From: Brevibacillus formosus
GTDB lineage: Bacteria; Bacillota; Bacilli; Brevibacillales; Brevibacillaceae
NCBI RefSeq assembly: GCF_003013405.1
Contig: NZ_PXZL01000034.1
Location: 93,648-157,647 of the forward strand
Direction: 5' to 3'
DNA: 64,000 nucleotides
Under the pieces are notes generated by a model that was not told where the DNA came from, ran no database searches, and worked only from the letters and a program-made list of their open reading frames with translations. Positions 8,790 through 18,258 of the stretch are shown piece by piece. The position numbers and the translations under genes were made by a program. Within the stretch, counting starts at the first letter, position 1. Each line of letters opens with the position of its first letter.

Positions 8790-8945
8790 ACGTATGCCGC
8801 ATTTCCGATGTGCTGGTATATCAGTGATGATAAATAGAGGGTCTAAACACGCTCTAACTCAATTCTAAAAAAGTGTAAAAACAATTCCATATGCTATATT
8901 GAAAGGAAGAGAAATCAGTCTGAACCTGAAGTGGAGGCATTATCG

Positions 8946-9824
8946 ATGAGTAAGCAAGAAGGCTATATTGACGTTCCTGGTGGAAGAGTATGGTACAGTC
9001 GTGTCGCCGAAGGGGAGAAAACGCCCCTGATCGTCCTTCACGGAGGACCTGGCAATACGCATGACCCGCTCAAATCAACGCTTCATGTCTTAGGCAACGA
9101 CAGACCCGTCATTTTCTACGATCAGCTCGGGTCAGGTAATTCCGATCGCCCGACTGATCTGACTCTTTGGAAAACCGAGCGCTTTGTGGAAGAGCTGGCT
9201 TGCATCAGACAAGCCCTTGGCTTAAAAGAGGTTCACATTCTGGGGCACTCGTGGGGCACGATGCTGGCAGCCGCTTATTTGGTGGATGCCAAGCCGGAAG
9301 GGGTACAGAGCATCATCTTCTCCAGCCCATGCTTGAGCGCAGAGCGTTGGAAACAGGACGCAGATCGTTTAATCGAGCAATTGCCAGTGGATGTGCAACA
9401 AACCATCGCCACACATGAGGAGCAGGGCACAACTGATTCACAAGAGTACCAGGATGCCATGAAGGAATACTACAAGCGCCATGTGTGCCGCCTTGATCCA
9501 ATGCCAACCATCATGACAGAAAGCCGTCCAAAAGCGAACAAAGAAGTGTACATGACGATGTGGGGACCGTCTGAGTTTTGCCCGACAGGGAATCTGAAAA
9601 CATTCGACTACACACCCAAGCTGCATCAAATCAACATCCCTTCCCTGTTCGTTTGCGGCCGTTATGATGAAGCGACGCCTGAATCGACAGGTTATTATCA
9701 GTCTCTGGTGCCAAACGCCGAGCTCCATGTGTTTGAAAACAGCTCGCATGTCGGCTATTTGGAAGAGACAGACGAATACGTGCGGGTTATCCGCCGCTTT
9801 TTGCAAAAAGCAGATACGAAATAA
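8946..9824 (+). CDS. Proline iminopeptidase-like alpha/beta hydrolase
   Basis: 292 residues from the ATG at 8946 (TGGAGG nine bases upstream); an upstream in-frame ATG at 8931 lacks such a site. The oxyanion motif LHGGPGNTHD and nucleophile elbow GHSWGTM (Ser102) are typical of the S33 prolyl aminopeptidase family. The acid is in CGRYDEATPES and the histidine in NSSHVGYLEE. Members cut an N-terminal proline or act on other small amides. No signal peptide is seen, so it is cytoplasmic. It is monocistronic and ends at a shared bidirectional terminator. Confidence 0.9.
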   Translation: MSKQEGYIDVPGGRVWYSRVAEGEKTPLIVLHGGPGNTHDPLKSTLHVLGNDRPVIFYDQLGSGNSDRPTDLTLWKTERFVEELACIRQALGLKEVHILGHSWGTMLAAAYLVDAKPEGVQSIIFSSPCLSAERWKQDADRLIEQLPVDVQQTIATHEEQGTTDSQEYQDAMKEYYKRHVCRLDPMPTIMTESRPKANKEVYMTMWGPSEFCPTGNLKTFDYTPKLHQINIPSLFVCGRYDEATPESTGYYQSLVPNAELHVFENSSHVGYLEETDEYVRVIRRFLQKADTK

Positions 9825-9844
9825 AAACGCCACCACACAAAAAA

Positions 9845-9887
9845 GACCGAATCTCGCAAGCTCTTTTGCAAGATTTGGTCCCTTTTT
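9845..9887. terminator. Bidirectional intrinsic terminator
   Basis: The stem GACCgAATCTcGCAA pairs with TTGCaAGATTtGGTC, followed by CCCTTTTT on the plus strand and preceded by A-rich sequence. It lies between the convergent hydrolase and permease genes and slightly overlaps the 3' end of the permease frame. Confidence 0.85.
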
Positions 9888-10872
9888 ATATTCCTCTTCT
9901 TTTCTCTCGCCCAATCAAATACAAGAAATACGGAGCCCCAATGACAGCTGTCACGATGCCCACGGGAACCTCCATCGGCGGCAAAAGCCATCTGCCTAGC
10001 CCATCAGCTGCGACCATGAGCGTAGCACCGAGCAGAGCAGCGACCGGGAGAAGAAGTGCGTGCTTCCCGCCTACTAATCGACGAGCGATATGCGGTGAGA
10101 GCAGACCGACGAACCCAATGGAACCGACAACCGCCACACATGCTCCTGCAAGTGCCACAGAGGTTACCAAAAGTACAACACGAAGTCTCGTCACATCCTC
10201 GCCCAACCCTTCTGCTACCTCATCTCCGAGAGACAATACGTCAAGTCGGTTCGCCAATGAGTAAGCAATCGGAAGAAAGACGAGTATCCACGGAAGCACC
10301 GCCCATACGTGTTCCCATCCCCGCCCCCACAAGCTGCCTGCCATCCAGAGCAGTGCCGCATTGACATCCCCTGGATTTTTGACCATCAGATATTGGATGC
10401 CCGCCTGACAAATGACCCCGATGGCGATCCCTACCAGTGCTAGAGTAGCAGGCTGGACGCGTTTTCGGGCGGTATATACATACAAAATAGCAGCGACAAC
10501 TGCCGCACCCCCAAATGCCGCCAACGGCAGCAAATACGCCGGAGATTTGGGAAAAAGAAAAATGACGATGGCAGAGGCGAGTCCCGCCCCTTTAGTGATG
10601 CCGATTACGTCAGGAGAGGCTAACGGATTGCGAATCATTCCTTGTAAAATAGCCCCAGATACCGCCAATCCCGCTCCAGCCAGCATGGCGAGGACAACAC
10701 GCGGCAAACGATATTCCCCAATAATAAAGCTATGATTTTTCGGTCCCGTCCCGAAAAGCGACTCGACTACCTCACGCGGCGATATGGACACCGCCCCAGT
10801 TCCGATGCTGATAATGGCAGTGACGATGAGCAACAGAAGGAAGGCAGGTGCAATACTTTGTCTGCGTGTCAT
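9886..10872 (-). CDS. FecCD-type siderophore ABC transporter permease (second)
   Basis: 328 residues with about nine to ten hydrophobic helices. The BtuC/FecCD hallmarks are RLPRVVLAMLAGAGLAVSGA, then MIRNPLASPDVIGITKGAG, then GEDVTRLRVVLL, and SIGFVGLLSPHIARRLVG, which contacts the ATPase. It ends with GAPYFLYLIGREKR. Together with the preceding permease it would form a heterodimeric channel for ferric siderophore. Its ATG overlaps the stop of the upstream permease by four bases. No ATPase gene follows, so the transporter must share an ATPase encoded elsewhere. Confidence 0.93.
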   Translation of the reverse strand: MTRRQSIAPAFLLLLIVTAIISIGTGAVSISPREVVESLFGTGPKNHSFIIGEYRLPRVVLAMLAGAGLAVSGAILQGMIRNPLASPDVIGITKGAGLASAIVIFLFPKSPAYLLPLAAFGGAAVVAAILYVYTARKRVQPATLALVGIAIGVICQAGIQYLMVKNPGDVNAALLWMAGSLWGRGWEHVWAVLPWILVFLPIAYSLANRLDVLSLGDEVAEGLGEDVTRLRVVLLVTSVALAGACVAVVGSIGFVGLLSPHIARRLVGGKHALLLPVAALLGATLMVAADGLGRWLLPPMEVPVGIVTAVIGAPYFLYLIGREKRRGI

Positions 10873-11861
10873 GATGCTCTCCTCTCCTTCCCCACTAAGT
10901 AGAGGAAAAAGGGAGCGCCCAGAAAAGCGGTCACGATGCCTACTGGCGACTCATACGGATACGCGATAAACCTGGCAAGAACGTCGGCATAGACCAGCAG
11001 CAATGCGCCGAGCAGCGCTGTAATCGGGAGGTATAGCTGACTCTCTCTTCCTAGCAAAAGCCGTGTCAAATGTGGCACCATCAATCCGATAAAGCCGATA
11101 GGACCAGCAACGGCAACAGCCGAGCCTGCGAGTACGATGACAATGATTCCACAGATTGTCCGTACCCGGATTACATGTTGCCCAAGATTTTTGGCCACAT
11201 CCTCACCCATACGCATAATCCCGATGGAGCGAGCCATAAAAAAGGCTGCCACGAGCCCACCGATCGACCATGGCAGCACACGGTTCACATCCGTCCAATC
11301 TGCTCCATCCAATGACCCCGCAAGCCAAAACAGGACTTGATCGGTAGAGTGCTGATGAAACAAGATGAATGCCTCTGTAATCGAAGCGAGAAACAGATGG
11401 ACGGCTGTGCCAGCCAACGCCAGCTTAACAGGAGTCATCCCCCCAGCCGCACCGAGATAGTACACTGCAAAGCCACCCATGACAGCCCCGCCAAAAGCGA
11501 GTGGCGCTAAAAATGGCACCGGGAGATGGGGCAAGAGTACCAAGGCAGCAACGACAGCCATCGATGCACCTGCGTTAACTCCAAACGTCTGTGGAGAAGC
11601 AAGCGGATTGCCTGTCATTGCTTGCATAATTGCACCAGCCACACCGAGACCGGCCCCAATGATTACCGCCAATAGCGCTCTTGGAAGCCTGAGCGTCGTC
11701 ACAATCAGGTGCTCCTGTGATGTAGAGGGGGCAAAAAGGGATTTTACGCCACTCACCACTCCCATGTCTGTCCAACCAACCGAGATACTAACGACTAAGC
11801 CAAAAATGAGCAGGAGCATTCCTGCTGCAAGAACAATGCCCGCCTTTGAAGCTCCCTGCAT
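10869..11861 (-). CDS. FecCD-type siderophore ABC transporter permease (first)
   Basis: 330 residues from the ATG at 11861, preceded by GGGAGGAGGTAG; the longer frame to 11882 would start inside the ribosome binding site. Family motifs are RLPRALLAVIIGAGLGVAGA, MTGNPLASPQTFGVNAGA, and GPIGFIGLMVPHLTRLLLG. It pairs with the permease immediately downstream. Binding protein, permease and permease are co-directional, indicating a Fur-controlled iron-siderophore uptake operon. Confidence 0.93.
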   Translation of the reverse strand: MQGASKAGIVLAAGMLLLIFGLVVSISVGWTDMGVVSGVKSLFAPSTSQEHLIVTTLRLPRALLAVIIGAGLGVAGAIMQAMTGNPLASPQTFGVNAGASMAVVAALVLLPHLPVPFLAPLAFGGAVMGGFAVYYLGAAGGMTPVKLALAGTAVHLFLASITEAFILFHQHSTDQVLFWLAGSLDGADWTDVNRVLPWSIGGLVAAFFMARSIGIMRMGEDVAKNLGQHVIRVRTICGIIVIVLAGSAVAVAGPIGFIGLMVPHLTRLLLGRESQLYLPITALLGALLLVYADVLARFIAYPYESPVGIVTAFLGAPFFLYLVGKERRAS

Positions 11862-11932
11862 ATGTACTACCTCCTCCCGCAAAAACGACGGGATCGATGT
11901 CAGCTACGACACCCATCCCGAAAACTTTCCCT

Positions 11933-12913
11933 TTATTTTCCGGAAAGAAGCGTTACTGCTTCCTCCGAACTCAACTCCGATCCGATCAAGCCTCGAGACA
12001 GCGCCCATTTATTGCGAGCTACTTCAAACACCTTGCCATTTTTTACAGCATTGATGTTTTGCCAAAGTGGATTCGTCTTCCATTCATCCACAATCGTCTT
12101 GTCACCTGTTTTCATCAAAAACAGCACGTCTGGATTGAGGGCAACCAGCTGTTCCAGATTGGTTTTTGGATACGCCTCTTCACTCTTTGCCGCATCCTCC
12201 AACCCGAGGTATTCCATCAATGAGCCCGCATAGGAAGCATTGGAGTGAGCGAAAAATCCGGTCGGGTTCACTACTGCCGGCAGAACCTTCAGCTTAGCAT
12301 CGGCTTTTGGCAGCTTCGCTTTGATGGCATCCATTTTCGCTTGATGCTCATCCAGGCGTTTTTTGCCTTCTTCTTTCATGCCTACTGCATCAGCGATTAC
12401 GGCGTAATTGGCTAGCATATGCTCGTAGTTCGCCTGGTGGTCATTCAGTACAATGGTCGGTGCAATTTGCTTCAATTTGTCGTAAACAGCCTTGTGCTTG
12501 TTCAAATCTGCAATGATGAGATCAGGAGCAAGGGAACTGATCAGCTCCATGTTTGGTTCGTAACGAGAACCGAGCGATGTATAAGTTCCTACTTTTCCTT
12601 TCACCTCAGGAATGATCAGATTCGCATCATTGTCATCAGAGATTCCTACAGGAGCTACACCCAATGTCGCCAAAGCATCTGCAAAGGAAAAGTCCATCAC
12701 GACAATACGCGCAGGCTTGCCGACGATTTCCGTTTCCCCCAGCTCATGCTTGATCACTCGCTTTTCACTTGAAGCAGCTGGTGTAGGTTCTGTTTGGGTC
12801 GCAGCTGCTGGCGCTGTTCCCTGTGCATTTTGTATCGCTGTACCGCAACCACTCAAAAAGACAGACAGTATAAAAATAAGAAGAAATCCGGGTAACAACA
12901 GTCTTGCTCTCAT
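11933..12913 (-). CDS. Iron-siderophore ABC transporter substrate-binding lipoprotein
   Basis: 326 residues from the ATG at 12913 (AGGAGG ten bases upstream). The signal peptide is followed by the lipobox LSGC, then a Thr/Ala/Pro-rich linker. The type III periplasmic binding fold shows in RIVVMDFSFADALATLGV, then ELISSLAPDLIIADLNKH, and a C-terminal ALNPDVLFLMKTGD. This FhuD/FecB-like architecture captures ferric siderophore at the outer membrane face and delivers it to the FecCD permeases. A Fur-box palindrome lies 39 bp upstream. The siderophore class is not determinable here. Confidence 0.93.
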   Translation of the reverse strand: MRARLLLPGFLLIFILSVFLSGCGTAIQNAQGTAPAAATQTEPTPAASSEKRVIKHELGETEIVGKPARIVVMDFSFADALATLGVAPVGISDDNDANLIIPEVKGKVGTYTSLGSRYEPNMELISSLAPDLIIADLNKHKAVYDKLKQIAPTIVLNDHQANYEHMLANYAVIADAVGMKEEGKKRLDEHQAKMDAIKAKLPKADAKLKVLPAVVNPTGFFAHSNASYAGSLMEYLGLEDAAKSEEAYPKTNLEQLVALNPDVLFLMKTGDKTIVDEWKTNPLWQNINAVKNGKVFEVARNKWALSRGLIGSELSSEEAVTLLSGK

Positions 12914-12951
12914 GATGAGAAAACCTCCTGCCAAAATAAAACTCTATCGAA

Positions 12952-12970
12952 ATTGAAAATCATTTTCAAT
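12952..12970. promoter_or_regulatory. Fur box
   Basis: A perfect 19-base palindrome, ATTGAAAATCATTTTCAAT, located just before the siderophore-binding protein gene. It matches the (GATAAT)-type inverted structure of Fur operators, with TGAAAATCATTTTCA as core. It should repress the fec-like operon in iron-replete cells. Confidence 0.85.
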
Positions 12971-13022
12971 AGAGATTATATCGATAGCCACTACACCATA
13001 CCATGAAGAATCTTGCTCGATT

Positions 13023-13874
13023 TCATGAATTATCTTGTCTCATATGCGTCTTGACGTATTCCGATGGTGATAAGCCAACCACTTTTTTAAACATCTTGCT
13101 GAAGTAAAACTCATCGTTATAGCCTACGCTTTGAGCTACCTCACGCAATCGACTCCCCGACAATCGGAGCAGCACCTTTGCCCGATTGATCCGAAGGCTT
13201 GTCATGTAATCGGAAAAGCTCACACCCTTTAACGTTTTGAACATACGTGAATAATAGCTGGGACTGACATTCGCCTTTCCTGCCAACATCTCCAGCGTGA
13301 GATTGAGCATATAGTGCTGGTCGACATACAAAATCGTTTCCTCGATGCTAGCCATCGTATTTTCGTTGCTCTCAATCGAAGAAAAATCTTTCACCAGAAT
13401 GTACAGAATGCGCTCGAATATCAGCCTTTGCCGAAATTGCTCTCTCTCCTCATCCGACGCATAGCTTTTATGTAGTTCCTCCATTAAATGCAAGACCTGC
13501 GAATGGCTGCGTACTCGGAAAATCCCTTCCAGAGGAAAATTTTCTCCGCCCGGAACAAATACTCTCTCTTTCCCTGTTTCGTTTTGTTCGATCCAATAGG
13601 AGAACGAAATAACAAAGACTTCCAGCTCTTTGTCTTGTTCCGTCCACATAGAAACGCTCGTCTTTGGCTTGATAAAAAGCACATCTCCTGCCTCAACTGA
13701 CTGTCTCTTCCCGTCCTCTTCCATTGTTCCTTTACTATTTTTGACAAAACCGATTTGATGAGAATCAGCAGGCGAGAGGATCAGTGGTTCATTGTGACGG
13801 CAAGTCTCAAGACTGACCGTGCCGAGGGAGTAGATCATCTGTTTTAACTGTCGATAGGCTTCATTTGCAATCAA
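13023..13874 (-). CDS. AraC-family regulator with cupin-like N-terminus (iron uptake)
   Basis: 283 residues. The N-terminal 130 residues are a cupin-like sensing domain (GDVLFIKPKTSVSMWTEQDK). Residues about 175-275 carry the two AraC helix-turn-helix motifs: LTLEMLAGKANVSPSYYSRM with FKTLKGVSFSDYM, and LREVAQSVGYNDEFYFSKM with GLSPSEYVK. Located directly upstream of the fec-like operon on the same strand, it probably acts like Btr of Bacillus, which activates siderophore uptake when ligand is bound. The 110-bp gap to the binding-protein gene holds a Fur box, so the two are separately promoted. No ligand is predicted. Confidence 0.88.
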   Translation of the reverse strand: MIANEAYRQLKQMIYSLGTVSLETCRHNEPLILSPADSHQIGFVKNSKGTMEEDGKRQSVEAGDVLFIKPKTSVSMWTEQDKELEVFVISFSYWIEQNETGKERVFVPGGENFPLEGIFRVRSHSQVLHLMEELHKSYASDEEREQFRQRLIFERILYILVKDFSSIESNENTMASIEETILYVDQHYMLNLTLEMLAGKANVSPSYYSRMFKTLKGVSFSDYMTSLRINRAKVLLRLSGSRLREVAQSVGYNDEFYFSKMFKKVVGLSPSEYVKTHMRQDNS

Positions 13875-13969
13875 CGCTGCTTCCCCCTCTCCTATTCCTT
13901 CTATTATAGCCTGTTTACGCTATCTGCCGCATTATTTCAGGGGATGGGAGGGCCATAGAAAACGAAAGA

Positions 13970-14014
13970 AAGCTGCCCGAAGTAGATTCTCGACAGAACC
14001 ACTTCGAACAGCTT
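13970..14014 (-). terminator. Intrinsic terminator of the PBP operon
   Basis: AAGCTGcCCGAAGT at 13970 pairs with ACTTCGaaCAGCTT at 14001-14014. The minus strand continues into a T-rich TTTCTTTCG stretch. It follows directly after the stop of the second penicillin-binding protein gene. Confidence 0.7.
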
Positions 14015-14015
14015 G

Positions 14016-16025
14016 CTATTTCAATCCGATATGCTTGTTATACACATCGTATACGGAACGTGAAATGATTGCAGCCGATCTTCCCCCATAACCACCCTCA
14101 GGAACGATTACGGCTACTGCCAGGACCGGATTGTCGACAGGCGCATACGAAATGCTGACGCCGTTCGTAATGCGGGCGTGCATTTTCCACCTTGTCTTTT
14201 TCTGTCCTGTTTTCTCATCTGTCACTGTCACCGGCACATAAATATCTTGCTCAGATGTACCCGTTTTTGCAGCTACCTGAAACGGCATTCCCTCATACGC
14301 GCGGACTGCTGTTCCCCCTGGTTTCGTCACCATCACCATGCCTTGCTCCAAAATGTCCCAATATTTATCTGGGTGAGGGAAGGTACTCATGGTTTTTGGC
14401 GTGTGCGTTTTGACCAGTTTTCCTTTTGCGTCTGTGATCTTATCTACCATCTGCGGCTGCAAACGTACACCTTTATTCGCAAGTGTCGCTGCATACTGTG
14501 CCAATTGCATCGTCGTTGCCCGAACTTGCTGCCCGAAGGAAGCCTGCACCATCGCGGCTAATGGCCCATAGTTTTCATCCATCACCAAATAGTCTTCTTT
14601 GCCTTTGTTTTCATTCGGCAAATCCACACCAGTCTGAACCCCTAATCCGAACGCGTGATAGTACGATTGCAGCACGGACGCTGATTCTTTTCCTTTTCGA
14701 CGGGACAGCTCCTCCCCGATTCTCGCCATGTAGGTATTCGATGACTTTTGCAGGGAGATCGCAGGAGTAATCATGCCATGCGCTTTGGAATTGTCGTTCT
14801 TAATCCGATCCGTACCACGTCCATAGTGATACACACCTCCATCATTCCAACGATCGAAGGGAGAGATGATGCCTTCCTGCAAACCGAGCAATACCGTAAT
14901 CGGCTTGAGGACAGACCCTGATGGCACAATTGAACCCGGATGCTTGTAGCCCTCCTGGATGGCCGCCTCGCCCGTTAATGGCCTTGTATCGTATGGCGCT
15001 TCCCGAATCGTCCCATTCGTCACGGCCAGCTTGATCTCGTCATACATTTTTTGATCCGGTCCCTCAATCCACACGTTTGGATCGTATTCCGGATAGCTGA
15101 CCATCGCGACGACCTTGCCTGTCTTAACCTCGATTGCCACGACGTATGCTCCCTTTGCTCTCCTCGCTTCGGGAATAGTTGCACGCATCTTCGGAAGAAA
15201 TTCTCGGATTGAATCCCGGATACCTAGCTGTACCCGCTGATCAATGGTGAGATACACATGATTACCCGGAATAGATGGAACTTCCTCCACTTGCTTCACA
15301 ACCGTCTGATCTGCCGCCACCTCATACATCCGGTAACCGTTACTCCCGCGAAGCTCTTTTTCGTAAGACAGCTCAATGCCATCGAGTCCGACCAGCTGGT
15401 TCGGCAAATACTGTGAACTCTCATCCTTGTAGGAGGCGAGCTTCACATTTTCAGCAATGTGAAAGGGCCGGACATACCCGACCGCCTGTACAGCGATTTG
15501 TTTGGGATCGTATTTTCTGATCGGTTTAGTGACCACCTCAATCCCCGGCAGATCGCCACGCTGCTCACCCAGTACCGCGATTTCTTTATTCGTCAAATCC
15601 ACCTTCAGCTCTTTCTCCAAATAGCGCGGCAATTGTCGCGCCGCTTCCACATACTTACCTTTCTCGTAGGCATAGCCGACATCCATCTTTTTTAACAGCG
15701 TAGCCTTGTCGACGCTCAGTATTTTCTCCAGCTTTTCCACCAGGTCAAAGTACGCTTTCTTCTCCATGACCTCTTGTTCACGGAAGACAGCGAGGTGAGA
15801 AGGCCGACTTTCGGCAATGACATATCCGTTGCGGTCATAAATGTTTCCTCGCATAGCGGCAATATAATCTTTTTTATACGATCTGTCTGCCAGCTCATTT
15901 GCATAAATGCTCCCTTGCTGAATTTGGATTTGCGCTAATCTCAAAATGATTACCACAAACATCAGAAACACGACGATATAGACGATTTGCAGTCGTTTCA
16001 CACGGTCGTTTTTTTCTTCCTTCAT
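14016..16025 (-). CDS. Class B penicillin-binding protein (PBP2/MrdA-like transpeptidase)
   Basis: 669 residues. One N-terminal transmembrane helix (12-32) is followed by the PBP dimerisation domain with RGNIYDRNG (59-67). The transpeptidase domain holds the active-site SVLK (Ser371-Lys374), SSN (428-430) and KTG (587-589). The order and an insertion after the SxxK region resemble Bacillus PBP2A/PbpH-type elongation PBPs, which crosslink lateral wall peptidoglycan with a RodA partner. It follows the other PBP gene by 11 bp, so the pair is cotranscribed. No rodA or mreBCD is nearby, so it is likely an accessory or stage-specific copy. Confidence 0.93.
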   Translation of the reverse strand: MKEEKNDRVKRLQIVYIVVFLMFVVIILRLAQIQIQQGSIYANELADRSYKKDYIAAMRGNIYDRNGYVIAESRPSHLAVFREQEVMEKKAYFDLVEKLEKILSVDKATLLKKMDVGYAYEKGKYVEAARQLPRYLEKELKVDLTNKEIAVLGEQRGDLPGIEVVTKPIRKYDPKQIAVQAVGYVRPFHIAENVKLASYKDESSQYLPNQLVGLDGIELSYEKELRGSNGYRMYEVAADQTVVKQVEEVPSIPGNHVYLTIDQRVQLGIRDSIREFLPKMRATIPEARRAKGAYVVAIEVKTGKVVAMVSYPEYDPNVWIEGPDQKMYDEIKLAVTNGTIREAPYDTRPLTGEAAIQEGYKHPGSIVPSGSVLKPITVLLGLQEGIISPFDRWNDGGVYHYGRGTDRIKNDNSKAHGMITPAISLQKSSNTYMARIGEELSRRKGKESASVLQSYYHAFGLGVQTGVDLPNENKGKEDYLVMDENYGPLAAMVQASFGQQVRATTMQLAQYAATLANKGVRLQPQMVDKITDAKGKLVKTHTPKTMSTFPHPDKYWDILEQGMVMVTKPGGTAVRAYEGMPFQVAAKTGTSEQDIYVPVTVTDEKTGQKKTRWKMHARITNGVSISYAPVDNPVLAVAVIVPEGGYGGRSAAIISRSVYDVYNKHIGLK

Positions 16026-16036
16026 ACTTGCTCTCC

Positions 16037-18088
16037 CTACTCTTTCAGTACCTTCGTGAAAATCCGTTTAATACTTGCATCGAGTACATGACTGCCACCC
16101 CGACCACGGACATCTTCTATCATCATGGTAACCAGCAAACGCGGATCATCTACATTGAAAACGGCATACCATCCGTTTTCCAACCCGAGCTCGCCCTTTT
16201 TCTGTTTCAGCTCAGCTGTTCCAGTCTTGCCCGCCATGCGAATACCAGGCACGCGTGCTCCTCGCCCGGTGCCGCGCGGGTCTTCCATAACCTGTATTAA
16301 ATGCTGCTTCACCGTGCTCGCCACATCGGCAGGTATGACATTTGTCTTCCAATACCCGTCTTTTTTGTCTTCCTGCAACAGTGATGGATAAACGATACTC
16401 CCGTCATTTGCAAAAGCGCTGTACACCAACGCGAGGTGAAGCGGCGTCATCGTTACCTCGCCCTGACCGTAACCGGAGTCTGCCAATTGAATCTCGTTTT
16501 GAAAACCGTCGTTATACAGCTTCGACTTGTCCAGTGGATATGGAATCGGGAGAGCTTCATGGAATCCAAGCAACTCGCTCTTTTTTGCGAATTGCTCCTT
16601 TCCTATGGAGAGCGCCGCTTTCGCGAAATAAATATTGTCGGAGTACACCAATGCTTTTTCCAAATTAACAGGTCCCCCGTAATCGCTGACCCGCGTTACC
16701 TCGTATCCACCCCAGGACGTATCCTTTTGCCAATGCAGTCCGCGGATGTGGATACTGTCCGCAGGGGTAATGGCTCCTGACGTAAGTCCAATCGCTGCCG
16801 TAATCGGTTTGAAGGTGGAGCCCGGCGCAAACCCGCGAGCGAATCGATTGAGAAGCGGCTTTTGTGGATTTTCATTCAATTGCTTCCACTCTGTAGCCGA
16901 CATCCCAAGCACAAACGCATTCGGATCAAAGGACGGAGAATTAACGAGGGCCAGTATTTCCCCGGTCTTCGGTGAGATGGCCGCAGCCATGCCTGCTTCG
17001 CTTTTCAGCTCCTGGTAAATCGTCCGCTGTACTTCAGCATCTATGGTTAAGGCCAGTGACTGTCCATGCTTGGCGAAGCGTTCCACCACGGTCTTTTTTT
17101 CCATTCCATCTGCATCCGTGATGACGATACGCCCACCTGCACTCCCTCTTAGCTTCTCCTCAAAAATCTGTTCCAGTCCTGATTTTCCAATCACATCGGA
17201 CGTTTTATAGCCCTGATCCTTTCGCTTCTCGTACTCTTCCTGATTGATCGCTCCTACATAGCCAACCAGATGGGCCGTCGCGTCCTGATAGGGATAGTAG
17301 CGGGCTTTCTTTTTATGCAATTTGAGACCTTCTGTTTTTTCTAATTGTTTGATGCGTGCATCATCCTCCGGCAGCGTGGCGATCCGGATGAACTTGGCCG
17401 CCTTGCTTGTCGTAGCTTGGACCTTCGAGGTGAGGTCATCCAACGGAATTTGCAAAAGCTTGCTGACCTCCAATTTCCCGGTCTGTGAAGCCTGGCTCCA
17501 TTCTCCCGGATTTATCCCGATATCTACTACGATACGCTCTGTGGCCAACGGACGCCCTGCCCGATCCGTGATTTCACCTCGTCTGGGATACACCGTATTG
17601 GCTCTTACTTTGTCCCCTTCTTTCATTTCTGGAAAAATAAAAGAAGGATTCCACTGAATGTACCAGTCCTCCAAGTCGTTCTGCGTTTCTTTGACAAGTG
17701 TTGCTTTCCCTGTAAAGGAAATTGGTTCGGCGAAAGTTTCCATCGTCAACCGGTAATGAAAGTTGATTTGCCCATTCTCCCCTGGTCTGACGTCGCCATT
17801 GTACATCGGCTCGACTACAATTGCTTTGGCATCGATTCCACCGTAAATGTTTTGGTAACGGGAAACGAATTCTTCTTTGCTGATGGTCTTTTTTGTATGT
17901 AAAGAAAGCTGCTCGTACATGTCCGAGAATTTCTGTTCTCCCCACTTTGTCGTATACGCGGTGAATGCTGCCTTTGCCCTCTCGCCTTCCGACTGCGTGG
18001 TGTCCTTCCAAAAGTCCCAGAAAAGATAAAAAAATCCTGAAAGAACAACGACAAAAACCGTCCAAAATACTATCCATGTCTTTTTCAC
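16037..18088 (-). CDS. Class B penicillin-binding protein with MecA_N (NTF2-like) domain
   Basis: 683 residues. A membrane anchor (5-24) is followed by an NTF2-like MecA N-terminal domain (about 30-150, containing TKWGEQKFSDMYEQL). Then comes the dimerisation domain starting RRGEITDRAGRP (169-180). The transpeptidase has STFK (424-427), SDN (483-485) and KTGTAE (621-626). This architecture is that of Bacillus PBP3 (PbpC), enterococcal PBP5 and staphylococcal PBP2a, a group including low-affinity enzymes that tolerate beta-lactams. It is the first gene of a two-gene PBP operon. No BlaR/MecR-type sensor is adjacent; the FHA regulator upstream is the nearest candidate. Confidence 0.94.
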   Translation of the reverse strand: MKKTWIVFWTVFVVVLSGFFYLFWDFWKDTTQSEGERAKAAFTAYTTKWGEQKFSDMYEQLSLHTKKTISKEEFVSRYQNIYGGIDAKAIVVEPMYNGDVRPGENGQINFHYRLTMETFAEPISFTGKATLVKETQNDLEDWYIQWNPSFIFPEMKEGDKVRANTVYPRRGEITDRAGRPLATERIVVDIGINPGEWSQASQTGKLEVSKLLQIPLDDLTSKVQATTSKAAKFIRIATLPEDDARIKQLEKTEGLKLHKKKARYYPYQDATAHLVGYVGAINQEEYEKRKDQGYKTSDVIGKSGLEQIFEEKLRGSAGGRIVITDADGMEKKTVVERFAKHGQSLALTIDAEVQRTIYQELKSEAGMAAAISPKTGEILALVNSPSFDPNAFVLGMSATEWKQLNENPQKPLLNRFARGFAPGSTFKPITAAIGLTSGAITPADSIHIRGLHWQKDTSWGGYEVTRVSDYGGPVNLEKALVYSDNIYFAKAALSIGKEQFAKKSELLGFHEALPIPYPLDKSKLYNDGFQNEIQLADSGYGQGEVTMTPLHLALVYSAFANDGSIVYPSLLQEDKKDGYWKTNVIPADVASTVKQHLIQVMEDPRGTGRGARVPGIRMAGKTGTAELKQKKGELGLENGWYAVFNVDDPRLLVTMMIEDVRGRGGSHVLDASIKRIFTKVLKE

Positions 18089-18212
18089 TAGTCATTCACC
18101 TTCCTTATCACACGATATTACAGTCGGATACCATAATATATGGAAAAAAGATGATGGCAAGATGAGACTATTCTCATAGGACGATGATAAGTGTCAGATA
18201 GTTACATCAAAT

Positions 18213-18243
18213 GCAAAAAAAACACAGGAGATTCATCCTGTGT
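18213..18243 (-). terminator. Intrinsic terminator after the FHA regulator
   Basis: ACACAGGA at 18222-18229 pairs with TCCTGTGT at 18236-18243. On the minus strand the hairpin is followed by an eight-base T run. Confidence 0.85.
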
Positions 18244-18258
18244 CTGTCGTACTGCCTA

